Of a stretch of 64,000 nucleotides of DNA, positions 19,872-27,682 are shown piece after piece. The position numbers and the translations under genes are program-made. This DNA is from Chryseobacterium phocaeense (lineage in GTDB: Bacteria; Bacteroidota; Bacteroidia; Flavobacteriales; Weeksellaceae), in assembly GCF_900169075.1 (NCBI RefSeq), contig NZ_LT827015.1:930001-994000 (forward strand), given 5' to 3'. The first letter of the stretch is position 1. Each line of letters starts with the position of its first letter. The notes beneath the pieces were generated by a model. The model saw only the letters and a program-made list of their open reading frames with translations. It did no database searches and was not told where the DNA came from.

Positions 19872-20089
19872 GATAATTTTTTTCTGTAAAAAGCTGTTCT
19901 TGAAACGGATGTAATCATCATGATTGGATGTGATGAACAGGACCATCTCCTGAAATGGGATATTTTTGCAGATTATGCACCGAATGATGAATATGGCTGA
20001 CTAAAATTATTTTTTTATTCTTTTTTCAACTGATAGCAAGGATTTGTTTTTTAAGCAGTCCTTTGTTATTATGATAAGCATGATTTTTT

Positions 20090-20097
20090 TACTTTTG
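20090..20097 (+). promoter_or_regulatory. -7 box of the threonine dehydrogenase gene
   Basis: TACTTTTG fits TAnnTTTG. A TTTG at 20072-20075 lies 14 nt upstream, shorter than the usual 17-23. The box is downstream of the first in-frame ATG (20044) and so argues for the start at 20122. Confidence 0.5.
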
Positions 20098-20121
20098 TAC
20101 AACTCTAAAAAAATAAGTAAA

Positions 20122-21087
20122 ATGGAATCCTATACGGAAAGAATACTCATTACAGGTGCTTTGGGACAAATCGGCACCGAACTGACCAACAGATTGGTTG
20201 AAATTCACGGAGCTGAAAATGTAGTAGCATCAGGACTGGACAGATGGCAGAAAGGAATTACTGCTGCCGGGCATTATGAAAGAATGGATGTGACGAATAC
20301 GCAGCTGGTAAGACAGGTGATTAAAGATTATGAGATCACTACAGTGTATCACCTGGCGTCACTTTTATCAGGAACCTCAGAGAAGCAGCCTATTTTTGCG
20401 TGGAAACTAAACCTTGAGCCTCTGCTTCATTTTTGTGAACTGGCGAAGGAAGGGCTTCTTAAAAAGATCTTCTGGCCAAGCTCAATCGCTGTATTTGGGA
20501 AAGGAATTCCAAAACATAATGTAGGGCAGGATGTGGTTTTAAATCCTACCACTGTGTACGGAATCTCTAAAATGGCTGGGGAAAAATGGTGTGAGTATTA
20601 TTTTGATAAGTATGGGGTAGATGTGAGAAGCATCAGGTATCCTGGTCTTATTTCATGGAAAACTCCGGCGGGTGGTGGTACCACAGACTACGCAGTGGAG
20701 ATTTTTTATGAAGCGATAGAGGAGGGGAAATATACAAGTTTCATTTCCGAAGATACAGGAATGCCGATGTTGTATATGGACGATGCCATTAACGCAACCC
20801 TGAAATTAATGGATGCTCCGAAGGAAAGTCTTACCGTTCGTTCGTCTTATAATTTGGGTGGAATGTCTTTCACTCCAAAAGAACTGGCCGAAGAAATCAG
20901 GAAAGAAATCCCGGATTTTTCTATCGATTATCAGCCGGATTTCAGACAGGCGATTGCAGATTCATGGCCGGCTTCCATCGATGATTCCGTAGCGAAAAAA
21001 GACTGGGGACTGACCTACGATTTCGGAATTTCTGAAATGTCAAAGGACATGATCAAAAATCTCAGAGTGAAATTAAATAAAAATTAA
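20122..21087 (+). CDS. L-threonine 3-dehydrogenase, short-chain (epimerase-like) type
   Basis: Oxidises L-threonine to 2-amino-3-ketobutyrate with NAD+. The protein has 321 aa from ATG 20122. It is an extended SDR fold with TGALGQIG (residues 11-18) for NAD and catalytic Tyr146/Lys150 in TVYGISKMAGEKW. PGLISWKTPAGGGTTDYAVE (about 190-209) is diagnostic for the UDP-galactose-epimerase-like threonine dehydrogenase known from psychrophilic Flavobacterium, and distinguishes it from the zinc-dependent Tdh. The earlier ATG at 20044 would add 26 residues upstream of the -7 box and is not used. No kbl (2-amino-3-ketobutyrate CoA ligase) gene is adjacent. Confidence 0.9.
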   Translation: MESYTERILITGALGQIGTELTNRLVEIHGAENVVASGLDRWQKGITAAGHYERMDVTNTQLVRQVIKDYEITTVYHLASLLSGTSEKQPIFAWKLNLEPLLHFCELAKEGLLKKIFWPSSIAVFGKGIPKHNVGQDVVLNPTTVYGISKMAGEKWCEYYFDKYGVDVRSIRYPGLISWKTPAGGGTTDYAVEIFYEAIEEGKYTSFISEDTGMPMLYMDDAINATLKLMDAPKESLTVRSSYNLGGMSFTPKELAEEIRKEIPDFSIDYQPDFRQAIADSWPASIDDSVAKKDWGLTYDFGISEMSKDMIKNLRVKLNKN

Positions 21088-21171
21088 TTAATTCAAGTTA
21101 TAGTTTAAATAAAAGCTATTTTAACAACTGATTTTTAATTAATTATAAATTATATCTAAAATTTAATTTAA

Positions 21172-21924
21172 ATGATTTTATTAACTTTTAACATCTTAAA
21201 TATAGAAGCTGAAGCTAAAAACAGCTTCAGCATTTCTGATGAAGAGAGACTGAAGATTACAGAAGACAACACGAAAGCTGTTCTTCGGATTTTAGATATT
21301 CATGATATAAAAGCGAGTTTTTTTATAGAGATTTCGATCGCAGAAAAACTGCAGAATTTAATAAAAGCAATTTCATCCAAAGGGCATGAAATTGCTTTTT
21401 ATAATTTGAATTCCGATCTTCAGAAAATTGAAGAAGTCAAAAAAAATATTCAGGATCTTCTGGAAAAACAGATCAGGGGAATCCGGCAGAAAGACGTAAA
21501 GCTGCCCCAGGAAAATCTAAAACTGCTCGAGTTTAATTATATCTCCAATATCGATAATGCAGATATCCTTTTTCCGTTCAAAAGGCTCAAAAGAGATACG
21601 GTCATCAACGAGGAAGACGGACTAAGCATTGTACCCGAAAGTATCTCGGCATACAGCCAGCTGCCCTATAATGATTTTGTGTTCCAGATCCTGCCCACAA
21701 AATATTACCAGAGCATGGTTTTCGAAACCCTTAAAAATGACGACTTCGTTCTGATCTATCTGAATTCATGGCAGTTTACAGATTTTAAGAAATACAGATT
21801 TGAAATCCCGTTTTACAGAAGCCTTTTTTCAGGCAAAAAAATGGAGGACAAACTAGATGCTCTCCTTACCTGGATCAACGAAAATGATATGGCGACTTCG
21901 CGGATGAAGGATTATATTTTTTAG
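21172..21924 (+). CDS. Degenerate polysaccharide-deacetylase-like (NodB-fold) protein
   Basis: The protein has 250 aa without a signal peptide. The opening MILLTFNILNIEAEAKN aligns with the LLTFDVED start of NodB-type deacetylases. DNTKAVLRILDIHDIKASFF followed by KGHEIAFYNL matches the family pattern in which a helper strand leads into GHEIasH. The residues that bind metal are missing: Asn7 stands in place of the first Asp, and the HxxxH motif after GHE is absent. The later PESISAYSQLP and FVLIYLNSWQF segments also fit the fold. It is probably a pseudoenzyme or a member with a different role. No glycan biosynthesis genes adjoin it. Confidence 0.65.
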   Translation: MILLTFNILNIEAEAKNSFSISDEERLKITEDNTKAVLRILDIHDIKASFFIEISIAEKLQNLIKAISSKGHEIAFYNLNSDLQKIEEVKKNIQDLLEKQIRGIRQKDVKLPQENLKLLEFNYISNIDNADILFPFKRLKRDTVINEEDGLSIVPESISAYSQLPYNDFVFQILPTKYYQSMVFETLKNDDFVLIYLNSWQFTDFKKYRFEIPFYRSLFSGKKMEDKLDALLTWINENDMATSRMKDYIF

Positions 21925-22190
21925 GGAGTAGGTAGCAGGTGTTAGGTTGCAGGGATTAGGGATGGTGGCCGGGGTTTTAATTCTGGTCTTTTTGTTTAAG
22001 TGGAAAGGTTTGTAGAGGCAATAGTGAATTTTGCTACGCAGGTAAAAGGTGAGTTTTTTTAGAGCCATTAGCTTGTCACAGCAATCCATAACTACCAACC
22101 AGCACTGAAATCCAGCAATCAGCATACAATACCCTCAGACTCTAAAAACGCTAAAGTCCTCAAACCCTACAACACTCCCACTCAAAATAA
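21925..22190. repeat. Intergenic simple-repeat DNA sharing pieces with other loci
   Basis: The stretch begins with GGTAGCAGGTGTTAGGTTGC-like DNA (about 21930-21950), which is similar to the opposite strand of 53440-53480. At 22024-22040 it contains GTGAATTTTGCTACGCA, identical to 277-293 in unit 3 of the array upstream of lysS. No gene is supported. Confidence 0.6.
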
Positions 22191-23396
22191 CTAGCTCAAT
22201 TCAAACAAAGTAATTTCAGGCAGTACGCCCACTCTTCCCGGATAGCCGAGAACTCCAAATCCTCTGTTTACATACAGCATCTTTCCTTCACTTTCATATA
22301 AATCAGCCCATTTTGGGTAACGATATTGAACAGGTGACCATTTTACATTTTTCAGGTCCAGACCGAACTGCATCCCGTGCGTGTGTCCCGAAAGCGTCAG
22401 ATGGATGTTTGCCGGGTGTTTTTTGACCACATAATCAAAATGGGTAGGGTCATGGCTCATCAGGATCTTTGGAGCGGATTCGGGAACTCCTTTTAAAGCA
22501 TCATCTATTTTTCCGAATTGTGGAAATGGTTTTAATCCCCAGTTTTCAACCCCGAGAATGTAAAGCTTTTCTCCATCTTTTTCTATGATCCTGTTTTCAT
22601 TTCTCAGCATATCAAAACCAGCTTGTCTTTCGTAGTCGATCAGGGCTTCCAGATTTTTCTTTTTGGCATCAGGTGACGTCCAGCTTACGTAATCTCCATA
22701 GTCGTGGTTTCCCAGCACGGCAAACTTGCCGTCTTTTGCTTTAATTTTTGAAAACAAAGGGATGAAAGGTTTAAATTCATCAGAAACATTATTCACCATA
22801 TCTCCGGTGAAAAGAACAAGGTCCGGATTCTGCTCATTGATGAGGTTTACGGCATGCTGCAGTTTATCAGGATCTGAAAAACTTCCGCTATGGACGTCAG
22901 AGATCTGAATAATTTTATAGCCTTCGAATTTTTTTGAAAGTCCCGGTATTTTTATCTTGATCTTCCTTACCGTATGCCTGTATTTTCCAAAGGTTATTCC
23001 ATCGATGAACAATGCAGAAAGAACACCTCCAAGCCCGAGACCAACAAGGCTCAGGAATTTCCTCCTTTCCGGAAAAAAGCTTTCTTTCGGCTGCGTTAAA
23101 CTGATCAAATAGCTTCCCGTTCTGAAGATATCATCGATCAACAGGAAAAGGACAACGAAGATTTTAGGAAGAATGAAGATCAGGAACAGCGAGATCATAA
23201 TCTGGGCCCGCATCGTACTTCTGTCTGATCTTTGGAAATGAGTCACTTCATACGCGAAAATCCCATAAACGGCCAGGGAAACGACCCAATAGCCGAGTCT
23301 TAACCAAAAGTTGTCTGTCAGCGTTCTTATGGCCTGGTAAATGTAAACTTCAAGAAACAGGAATATGGCGGCAATAATCAAAAAATTTCTTTGCAT
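22191..23396 (-). CDS. Membrane-anchored metallophosphoesterase (YkuE/YaeI-like)
   Basis: The protein has 401 aa. Four hydrophobic segments fill about residues 1-145, and a calcineurin-like phosphoesterase domain fills about 155-401. The metal-binding signature is complete: SDVHSG, FTGDMVNN, LGNHDYGD, MSHDPTHFD and SGHTHGMQFG. The closing VNRGFGVLGYPGRVGVLPEIT is typical of the family. Known relatives are membrane phosphodiesterases, some acting on UDP-2,3-diacylglucosamine-like lipids; the substrate here is not evident. It lies 67 bp downstream of the KAS III-like gene, separated by a terminator. Confidence 0.88.
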   Translation of the reverse strand: MQRNFLIIAAIFLFLEVYIYQAIRTLTDNFWLRLGYWVVSLAVYGIFAYEVTHFQRSDRSTMRAQIMISLFLIFILPKIFVVLFLLIDDIFRTGSYLISLTQPKESFFPERRKFLSLVGLGLGGVLSALFIDGITFGKYRHTVRKIKIKIPGLSKKFEGYKIIQISDVHSGSFSDPDKLQHAVNLINEQNPDLVLFTGDMVNNVSDEFKPFIPLFSKIKAKDGKFAVLGNHDYGDYVSWTSPDAKKKNLEALIDYERQAGFDMLRNENRIIEKDGEKLYILGVENWGLKPFPQFGKIDDALKGVPESAPKILMSHDPTHFDYVVKKHPANIHLTLSGHTHGMQFGLDLKNVKWSPVQYRYPKWADLYESEGKMLYVNRGFGVLGYPGRVGVLPEITLFELS

Positions 23397-23403
23397 AATC
23401 GGT

Positions 23404-23439
23404 CAAAAAAAGCACAAAGAATTTGTTTCCCTGTGCTTT
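23404..23439 (-). terminator. Intrinsic terminator after the KAS III-like gene
   Basis: On the minus strand AAAGCACA pairs with TGTGCTTT (23439-23432 with 23416-23409), and the T-run follows the second arm. Confidence 0.75.
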
Positions 23440-23463
23440 ATATTTTTTTATTAATTAAATATT

Positions 23464-24531
23464 TTAAGGAAATCTGTATACGATAGCATTGATGTTCATT
23501 CCGGCTCCAACCGATGTCATCACAATGTTACCTTTATCTTTAAACGTTTGACCCTCCATTTTTCCTTTAATTATTAAATCATACATAGTAGGAATGGTTG
23601 CTACAGAGGTGTTTCCGAAGTCCTGGATCGTCATGGGAGAGATGGCATGGTCATAATCTTTCACATCATACAGCTTGTGAAGTCTTTCAATCATGGCGTA
23701 ATCCATCTTTGCATTCGCCTGGTGAATCAGGATCTTATCGATATCTTCAAGGGAAAGTCCGGCCTCATCAATCGTTTCTTTGATGGCTACAGGGACATTT
23801 TTCAGGGCATATTCATAAATTTTTCTTCCCTGCATTCTGACAAATAGACGGGTCTGGTCTGCATCTTTGTTGATGGAAGGGCCATTAGCCAGGTAATTTA
23901 ACTCAATTCCGTTGTCACAGATAGTATTATGGGCAATAATTCCTACATTTTCATCATCTGTAGCTTTCACAACCACAGCTCCTGCGCCGTCTGCGAAGAT
24001 CATTCTGTTTCTGTCATAAGGGTCTGTAACGCGGCTCAGGGTTTCTCCACCGATGACAAGAATTGTTTTTGCGACTTTAGCTTTGATTAAATTGTCAGCC
24101 AGAATCATTGCTTCCACCCATCCCGGACATCCGAAAAGCATATCATAGGTAACACACTTTCTGTTTTTAATGCCGAGTTTATTTTTTACTCTTGCCGCCA
24201 TGGTAGGCATGAAATCAGCGTATCCGTTTTGGGTAACTTCACCGAAGTTGCTGGCGTAAATTATATAATCCAGTTCTTCTCCATCTACTTTAGCATCCTC
24301 AAGGGCTGCTTTTGCAGCTTCAAAGCCAATCTTCGAGTTGGAAAGATCGTCTTCAATAAATCTTCTGTTTTCTATTTCTGTGATTTCTACAAACTTCGCG
24401 ATAGTTTCTTCAGCAGGTTTCTCAATCTTAACCCCGTCTTCAGTGTAGAACTCAGAATCCATGAAATAATCTCTACCAATAACTCTGTTAGGAATATAGG
24501 ACCCGGAACCAATAATGATCGTATTCGGCAT
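23464..24531 (-). CDS. 3-oxoacyl-ACP synthase III family protein (FabH-like)
   Basis: Thiolase-fold condensing enzyme, 355 aa. The KAS III triad is present: Cys135 in MLFGCPGWVEAM, His270 in ILIHQANAKMD, and Asn307 in DFGNTSVATIP. The C terminus carries GNIVMTSVGAGMNINAIVY. It is longer and more divergent than housekeeping FabH (about 320-330 aa) and has a 20-residue insertion near 25-45. It is therefore more likely a second, specialised KAS III than the fatty-acid initiator, but no biosynthetic cluster surrounds it. On the minus strand a TAACTTTG box (24564-24557) precedes it by 25 nt. Confidence 0.85.
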   Translation of the reverse strand: MPNTIIIGSGSYIPNRVIGRDYFMDSEFYTEDGVKIEKPAEETIAKFVEITEIENRRFIEDDLSNSKIGFEAAKAALEDAKVDGEELDYIIYASNFGEVTQNGYADFMPTMAARVKNKLGIKNRKCVTYDMLFGCPGWVEAMILADNLIKAKVAKTILVIGGETLSRVTDPYDRNRMIFADGAGAVVVKATDDENVGIIAHNTICDNGIELNYLANGPSINKDADQTRLFVRMQGRKIYEYALKNVPVAIKETIDEAGLSLEDIDKILIHQANAKMDYAMIERLHKLYDVKDYDHAISPMTIQDFGNTSVATIPTMYDLIIKGKMEGQTFKDKGNIVMTSVGAGMNINAIVYRFP

Positions 24532-24556
24532 TCGTTTATATGATTTTTTAAAGATG

Positions 24557-24564
24557 CAAAGTTA
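24557..24564 (-). promoter_or_regulatory. -7 box of the KAS III-like gene
   Basis: TAACTTTG on the minus strand fits TAnnTTTG, 25 nt upstream of the ATG. It is divergent from TAAATTTG at 24602-24609 on the plus strand, which serves the gene at 24633. Confidence 0.5.
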
Positions 24565-24601
24565 ATAATTAATATTAATAACGGAGAATTAAAAATATTA
24601 T

Positions 24602-24609
24602 TAAATTTG
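24602..24609 (+). promoter_or_regulatory. -7 box of the ubiE-porT operon
   Basis: TAAATTTG fits TAnnTTTG and lies 23 nt before the ATG at 24633. No -33 TTTG was found at the normal spacing. Confidence 0.5.
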
Positions 24610-24632
24610 CAAAAATTGTACTTTACAATCGT

Positions 24633-25202
24633 ATGAAAAACAACTCGTCCTTAAAAGGCTTACTTATTGCAGCTGTGGTGTTTATCCTCGCCTTTGGGAT
24701 CTACTTCTTTTTTTTAGCAAAGAAAAATTATTTTGTGGTAGATAATCCTACTCCCAATACGTATTATTTCAAAATCAACAATGGTTCTGAAGGAGTGATT
24801 TCTGCAGGGCAGTATGTGCACGTAGATATAAAGAAAGGGAAAAATTCCATTCAGGTTTTTGACCGGAATAAAAAAATGCTTTACGATTCTGCGTTTGAGG
24901 TCAATAAAATCCGCGGGCTGATTAATATCGCCCATCAGGATTATTATATCAATGACCAGTATTACGGATACAACCTTAAAAAAGATTCGTTACTTTTGGC
25001 GCTGGATAAGATCACAATAGACGGAAAAGATTATTTTGGGGGAGCTAAACACTTCAACAAGCTGTATACTGAAGATTTTTATTACAATGTAGATGAAGAG
25101 TATGACAAGGTGATCAAAAATATCCAGAAAGTGGAATCGAGATCAAAGATTTTCAGAAAGCAGGATTTCCTGAATTATTACAAAGAATATTATAAGTTTT
25201 AA
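24633..25202 (+). CDS. Unrecognised single-pass membrane protein, first gene of ubiE-porT operon
   Basis: The protein has 189 aa: a short Lys/Asn/Ser N terminus, one transmembrane segment (about 9-28, GLLIAAVVFILAFGIYFFFL) and a tyrosine-rich extracytoplasmic domain (for example INIAHQDYYINDQYYGYNL). No motif or catalytic residue was recognised. It ends 3 bp before the TTG start of the menaquinone methyltransferase gene and is led by a -7 box, so it is cotranscribed with ubiE and porT. A role in the envelope is an inference from topology only. Confidence 0.75.
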   Translation: MKNNSSLKGLLIAAVVFILAFGIYFFFLAKKNYFVVDNPTPNTYYFKINNGSEGVISAGQYVHVDIKKGKNSIQVFDRNKKMLYDSAFEVNKIRGLINIAHQDYYINDQYYGYNLKKDSLLLALDKITIDGKDYFGGAKHFNKLYTEDFYYNVDEEYDKVIKNIQKVESRSKIFRKQDFLNYYKEYYKF

Positions 25203-25205
25203 GTT

Positions 25206-25937
25206 TTGACAAAAGATATTACCAAAGTTACTCCCTATAATTCCGAGGCGACTAAAAAAAGCCAGGTAGAGGATATGTTCGACAATATTGCACCGAAGTA
25301 TGACCTTCTGAATCATGTTTTATCCATGAAAATTGATGTGTTATGGAGAAATACGCTGGTGAAAATGATGAAAAAAGACCAGCCCCAGGAAGTGCTGGAT
25401 GTGGCTACAGGAACGGGAGATTTAGCAATTACTATTGAAAAAGGAACCGGTGCGAAAGTAATTGGTTTAGATTTATCACAACAAATGCTGAATGTTGGCG
25501 TTATTAAAATAAAAAAACTTAAATTAGACGGCAAAATTTCCATGCAAAAAGGAGATGCAGAAAATTTACCTTTCGAGGACAATAGATTCGATGCTGTTTC
25601 CGTTGCATTTGGAGTAAGGAATTTTGAAAACCTTACCAAAGGTTTGGCAGAATTAAGAAGAGTAGTTAAAGATAACAAGAGTGTTTATATACTGGAGTTT
25701 TCAAAGGTTGAGGGGTTCTTAGGTCCATTTTATATGTTTTATTTCAAAAACATATTACCTGCTATAGGCAGACTGGTTTCCAAAGATAATAGGGCGTATA
25801 CATACCTTCCGGATTCTGTAAATGCTTTTCCTTTCGGGGAGAAGATGAAACAAATTCTTTTAGATACAGGATTTAAGAAAGTAGAATATAAAAAGCTAAG
25901 TTTAGGTATAGCCACAATTTATAAAGCAACAAAGTAA
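25206..25937 (+). CDS. ubiE: Demethylmenaquinone methyltransferase
   Basis: SAM-dependent C-methylation of demethylmenaquinone, the last step of menaquinone biosynthesis (menG in other nomenclature). The protein has 243 aa. The N terminus MTKDITKVTPYNSEATKK resembles Bacteroidota homologues and requires a TTG start at 25206; the next Met (about residue 24, MFDNIAPKYD) would cut conserved sequence. SAM motif I is VLDVATGTGDLA, and the C-terminal GIATIYKATK fits the family. It lies 3 bp after the unknown membrane gene and 3 bp before porT. Menaquinone would feed the bd oxidase encoded at 3.4-5.8 kb. Confidence 0.95.
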   Translation: MTKDITKVTPYNSEATKKSQVEDMFDNIAPKYDLLNHVLSMKIDVLWRNTLVKMMKKDQPQEVLDVATGTGDLAITIEKGTGAKVIGLDLSQQMLNVGVIKIKKLKLDGKISMQKGDAENLPFEDNRFDAVSVAFGVRNFENLTKGLAELRRVVKDNKSVYILEFSKVEGFLGPFYMFYFKNILPAIGRLVSKDNRAYTYLPDSVNAFPFGEKMKQILLDTGFKKVEYKKLSLGIATIYKATK

Positions 25938-25940
25938 CCT

Positions 25941-26723
25941 ATGAATAAATTTCTATTAAGAGCACTGGTTTTAGCCTCAGTCAATATTGCAGTTTTTGCA
26001 GATGCACAATTTAGAACCCGAAACAGAATGGATAAGTTGGAAGACTTTGACGAACAGAAATTCAGCTGGGGTTTTTATTTAAACGGCAACAGGCTGGACT
26101 ACCGTATCGTCCTTCATCCAAGATACGGTTCGGAGGGTAATCAGAATCTTGTTAAATCTAAAGAAAGCTACAGCTTCGGGGCCGGTTTGATCGCCAAATG
26201 GAGACTGAATGACTATCTGGATTTAAGATTGGAACCAGGCTTGCAATTTGCTCAAAGGCAGTTGACTTTCAACACTCAGTCCAATGACCAGTATGCTGCT
26301 GGAACATTGACGAATCCTCCTTTTACTCCGATCTCTTTAAATGAGAAAGACAAAGTAAGAGATATCAAATCCACATTGGTAGATGTTCCGGTACTATTGG
26401 AACTTCATGGTAATAGATGGTACAATTCCAGACCGTATATCGCGGCTGGGGTGAACTATGTGGTCAACCTTCAATCCAACTCAGATTCTGAGGATGATAA
26501 CATGCAGCAGGTTTTCAGATCCACGACGCATAACTTTGCATGGTCGGCTGAAATGGGAATCCAGTTTTATTTCAATAAATTCAAACTTACTCCGGCCATC
26601 AGAGGAACATTCTTCATGAATAATGAGAAAGTAGCGGATAATGCAAACACGCCTCCATACTGGGCAACGGCAATGTCTACACTTCAAACCAGAGCTGTGA
26701 TGTTTGTTCTGAAATTTGAGTAA
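25941..26723 (+). CDS. porT: PorT-family outer-membrane beta-barrel protein (type IX secretion/gliding)
   Basis: The protein has 260 aa with a signal peptide (ALVLASVNIAVFADAQF) and a beta-rich body of alternating aromatic strands. These include WGFYLNGNRLDYRIVLHP, YSFGAGLIAKWRLNDYLDLR and LVDVPVLLELHGNRWYNSRP, ending with a Phe-Glu C terminus typical of outer-membrane barrels. The position directly behind ubiE and the RxRNRMDKLxDFDEQK-type start match PorT, needed for type IX secretion in Bacteroidota. The remaining type IX genes are not in this window. PorT is a family-level call; a generic porin-family protein is the alternative. Confidence 0.8.
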   Translation: MNKFLLRALVLASVNIAVFADAQFRTRNRMDKLEDFDEQKFSWGFYLNGNRLDYRIVLHPRYGSEGNQNLVKSKESYSFGAGLIAKWRLNDYLDLRLEPGLQFAQRQLTFNTQSNDQYAAGTLTNPPFTPISLNEKDKVRDIKSTLVDVPVLLELHGNRWYNSRPYIAAGVNYVVNLQSNSDSEDDNMQQVFRSTTHNFAWSAEMGIQFYFNKFKLTPAIRGTFFMNNEKVADNANTPPYWATAMSTLQTRAVMFVLKFE

Positions 26724-26746
26724 TAAAATATACATTAAAAACATAC

Positions 26747-26778
26747 AAAAGGAGGTGCATGGGCAGCTCCTTTTTTTG
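26747..26778 (+). terminator. Intrinsic terminator after porT
   Basis: AAAAGGAG/CTCCTTTT (26747-26754 with 26767-26774), extended inside by TGC/GCA across one mismatch, followed by a T-run. Confidence 0.85.
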
Positions 26779-26807
26779 TGGCTATTCAAAATATAGGGAC
26801 ATTTATT

Positions 26808-26837
26808 TTTGTTACTGTTATTATTTTTTTATTTTTG
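26808..26837 (+). promoter_or_regulatory. Promoter of the coiled-coil/zapA operon
   Basis: -33 TTTG at 26808-26811 and -7 TATTTTTG at 26830-26837, with an 18-nt spacer. The ATG follows 28 nt after the box. Confidence 0.7.
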
Positions 26838-26865
26838 CTATTAGTTAGAATATACAAAACCTGAA

Positions 26866-27168
26866 ATGCTTCAAGATTTAGAAAACAATTTTTCAGAATT
26901 AGAGAGAAAGATTTTGCTTTTACAAAGAAATTACAAAAATCTTACTGAAAGATTATCGGACTTAAGTATTGAGTATGAAGAGCTGAAGACGAAATATGAT
27001 GAGGAAAGAAGAAAAAATCAGGTATTAGCAGAAGAACAAAAAAATATAAAACTTTATTCAGCAATATCAGGAAATCCTGAACACAACAGGTTAATGAAAA
27101 ACCATATCAACAGATTGGTAAAAGAAATTGACTTCTGTATTGCACAGCTTCAAAACAGTGGATTATAA
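26866..27168 (+). CDS. Small coiled-coil protein upstream of zapA
   Basis: The protein has 100 aa. Residues 1-65 are heptad-patterned and highly charged (SELERKILLLQRNYKNLTER, ELKTKYDEERRKNQ), predicting a parallel coiled coil. A short C-terminal helical piece contains HNRLMKNHINRLVKEID. Its stop codon overlaps the zapA ATG by one base (TAATG, 27166-27170), so translation is coupled. By context and size it may be a ZapB-like or ZapA-partner division factor, but sequence similarity to E. coli ZapB is not demonstrable by eye. Confidence 0.8.
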   Translation: MLQDLENNFSELERKILLLQRNYKNLTERLSDLSIEYEELKTKYDEERRKNQVLAEEQKNIKLYSAISGNPEHNRLMKNHINRLVKEIDFCIAQLQNSGL

Positions 27169-27455
27169 TGGAGGTAAGAAGAATAACCATAAACATTGCA
27201 GGAAGGGTATATCCGCTGAACGTACCGGCCGCCGAGGAAGAAACTCTGCGCAAGGTAGGAAAGCAGATCGAAAATATGATTAAAGATTTTGAACAGAACT
27301 TCGATGTACGAGATAAACAGGATGCTTTGGCGATGTGTGCCCTGAAATTGGGAACCAACGCGGAAGTAGTGTCTCTGAACTACGAAAAAAATATAAATTC
27401 TACCAACGAAAGATTAGTGAAAATCAATCAGTCGTTGAATGAAATTGGGAAATAG
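27168..27455 (+). CDS. zapA: Cell division protein ZapA
   Basis: FtsZ-ring-stabilising protein, 95 aa. The N-terminal MEVRRITINIAGRVYPLNVP matches the ZapA beta-hairpin domain; a helix follows (EEETLRKVGKQIENMIKDFE) and then a C-terminal coiled coil. DKQDALAMCALKLGT is the conserved central helix of flavobacterial ZapA. It is coupled to the upstream coiled-coil gene. The 6S-like RNA follows within 20 bp, the same neighbour relation as zapA(ygfE)-ssrS in enterobacteria. Confidence 0.92.
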   Translation: MEVRRITINIAGRVYPLNVPAAEEETLRKVGKQIENMIKDFEQNFDVRDKQDALAMCALKLGTNAEVVSLNYEKNINSTNERLVKINQSLNEIGK

Positions 27456-27469
27456 ATTTTTTTCCCACC

Positions 27470-27645
27470 AGACTGCCTACAATAATTCTAACACATTTAA
27501 GGTAAACTCAACGCTAAACAATTACCGAACAAATGTCCGCTGAATGGCGTGCCGGATTCCCGGATTACAGACAGTGGAAATCAGTTCAAATCGTGTTGAT
27601 TAGGAGTTTACTCTCAATCCCTGAATTGTTGTAGGTTTTTTTATT
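27470..27645 (+). ncRNA. ssrS: Candidate 6S RNA (flavobacterial type)
   Basis: The 227 bp between zapA and rny hold no coding frame but show a long rod-like fold. The outer arm CCTACAATAATTC (27476-27488) pairs with GAATTGTTGTAGG (27623-27635) using one G-U pair. Inside it GGTAAACTC (27501-27509) faces GAGTTTACT (27604-27612). The large interior (27510-27603) contains further short helices and an open centre. The 3' arm runs into a T7 tract (27636-27642). A single closed rod with a central bubble, and the position right after zapA, fit 6S RNA, which binds the housekeeping RNA polymerase. The family call is by structure and synteny only. Confidence 0.7.
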
Positions 27646-27682
27646 TAGATAAGTGTAAGACAATTAAAACTCAATATATATT

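Noticed and set aside
20044..20121. Upstream start for the threonine dehydrogenase
   Set aside because: It lies upstream of a consensus -7 box and adds a hydrophobic stretch that a cytoplasmic dehydrogenase lacks.
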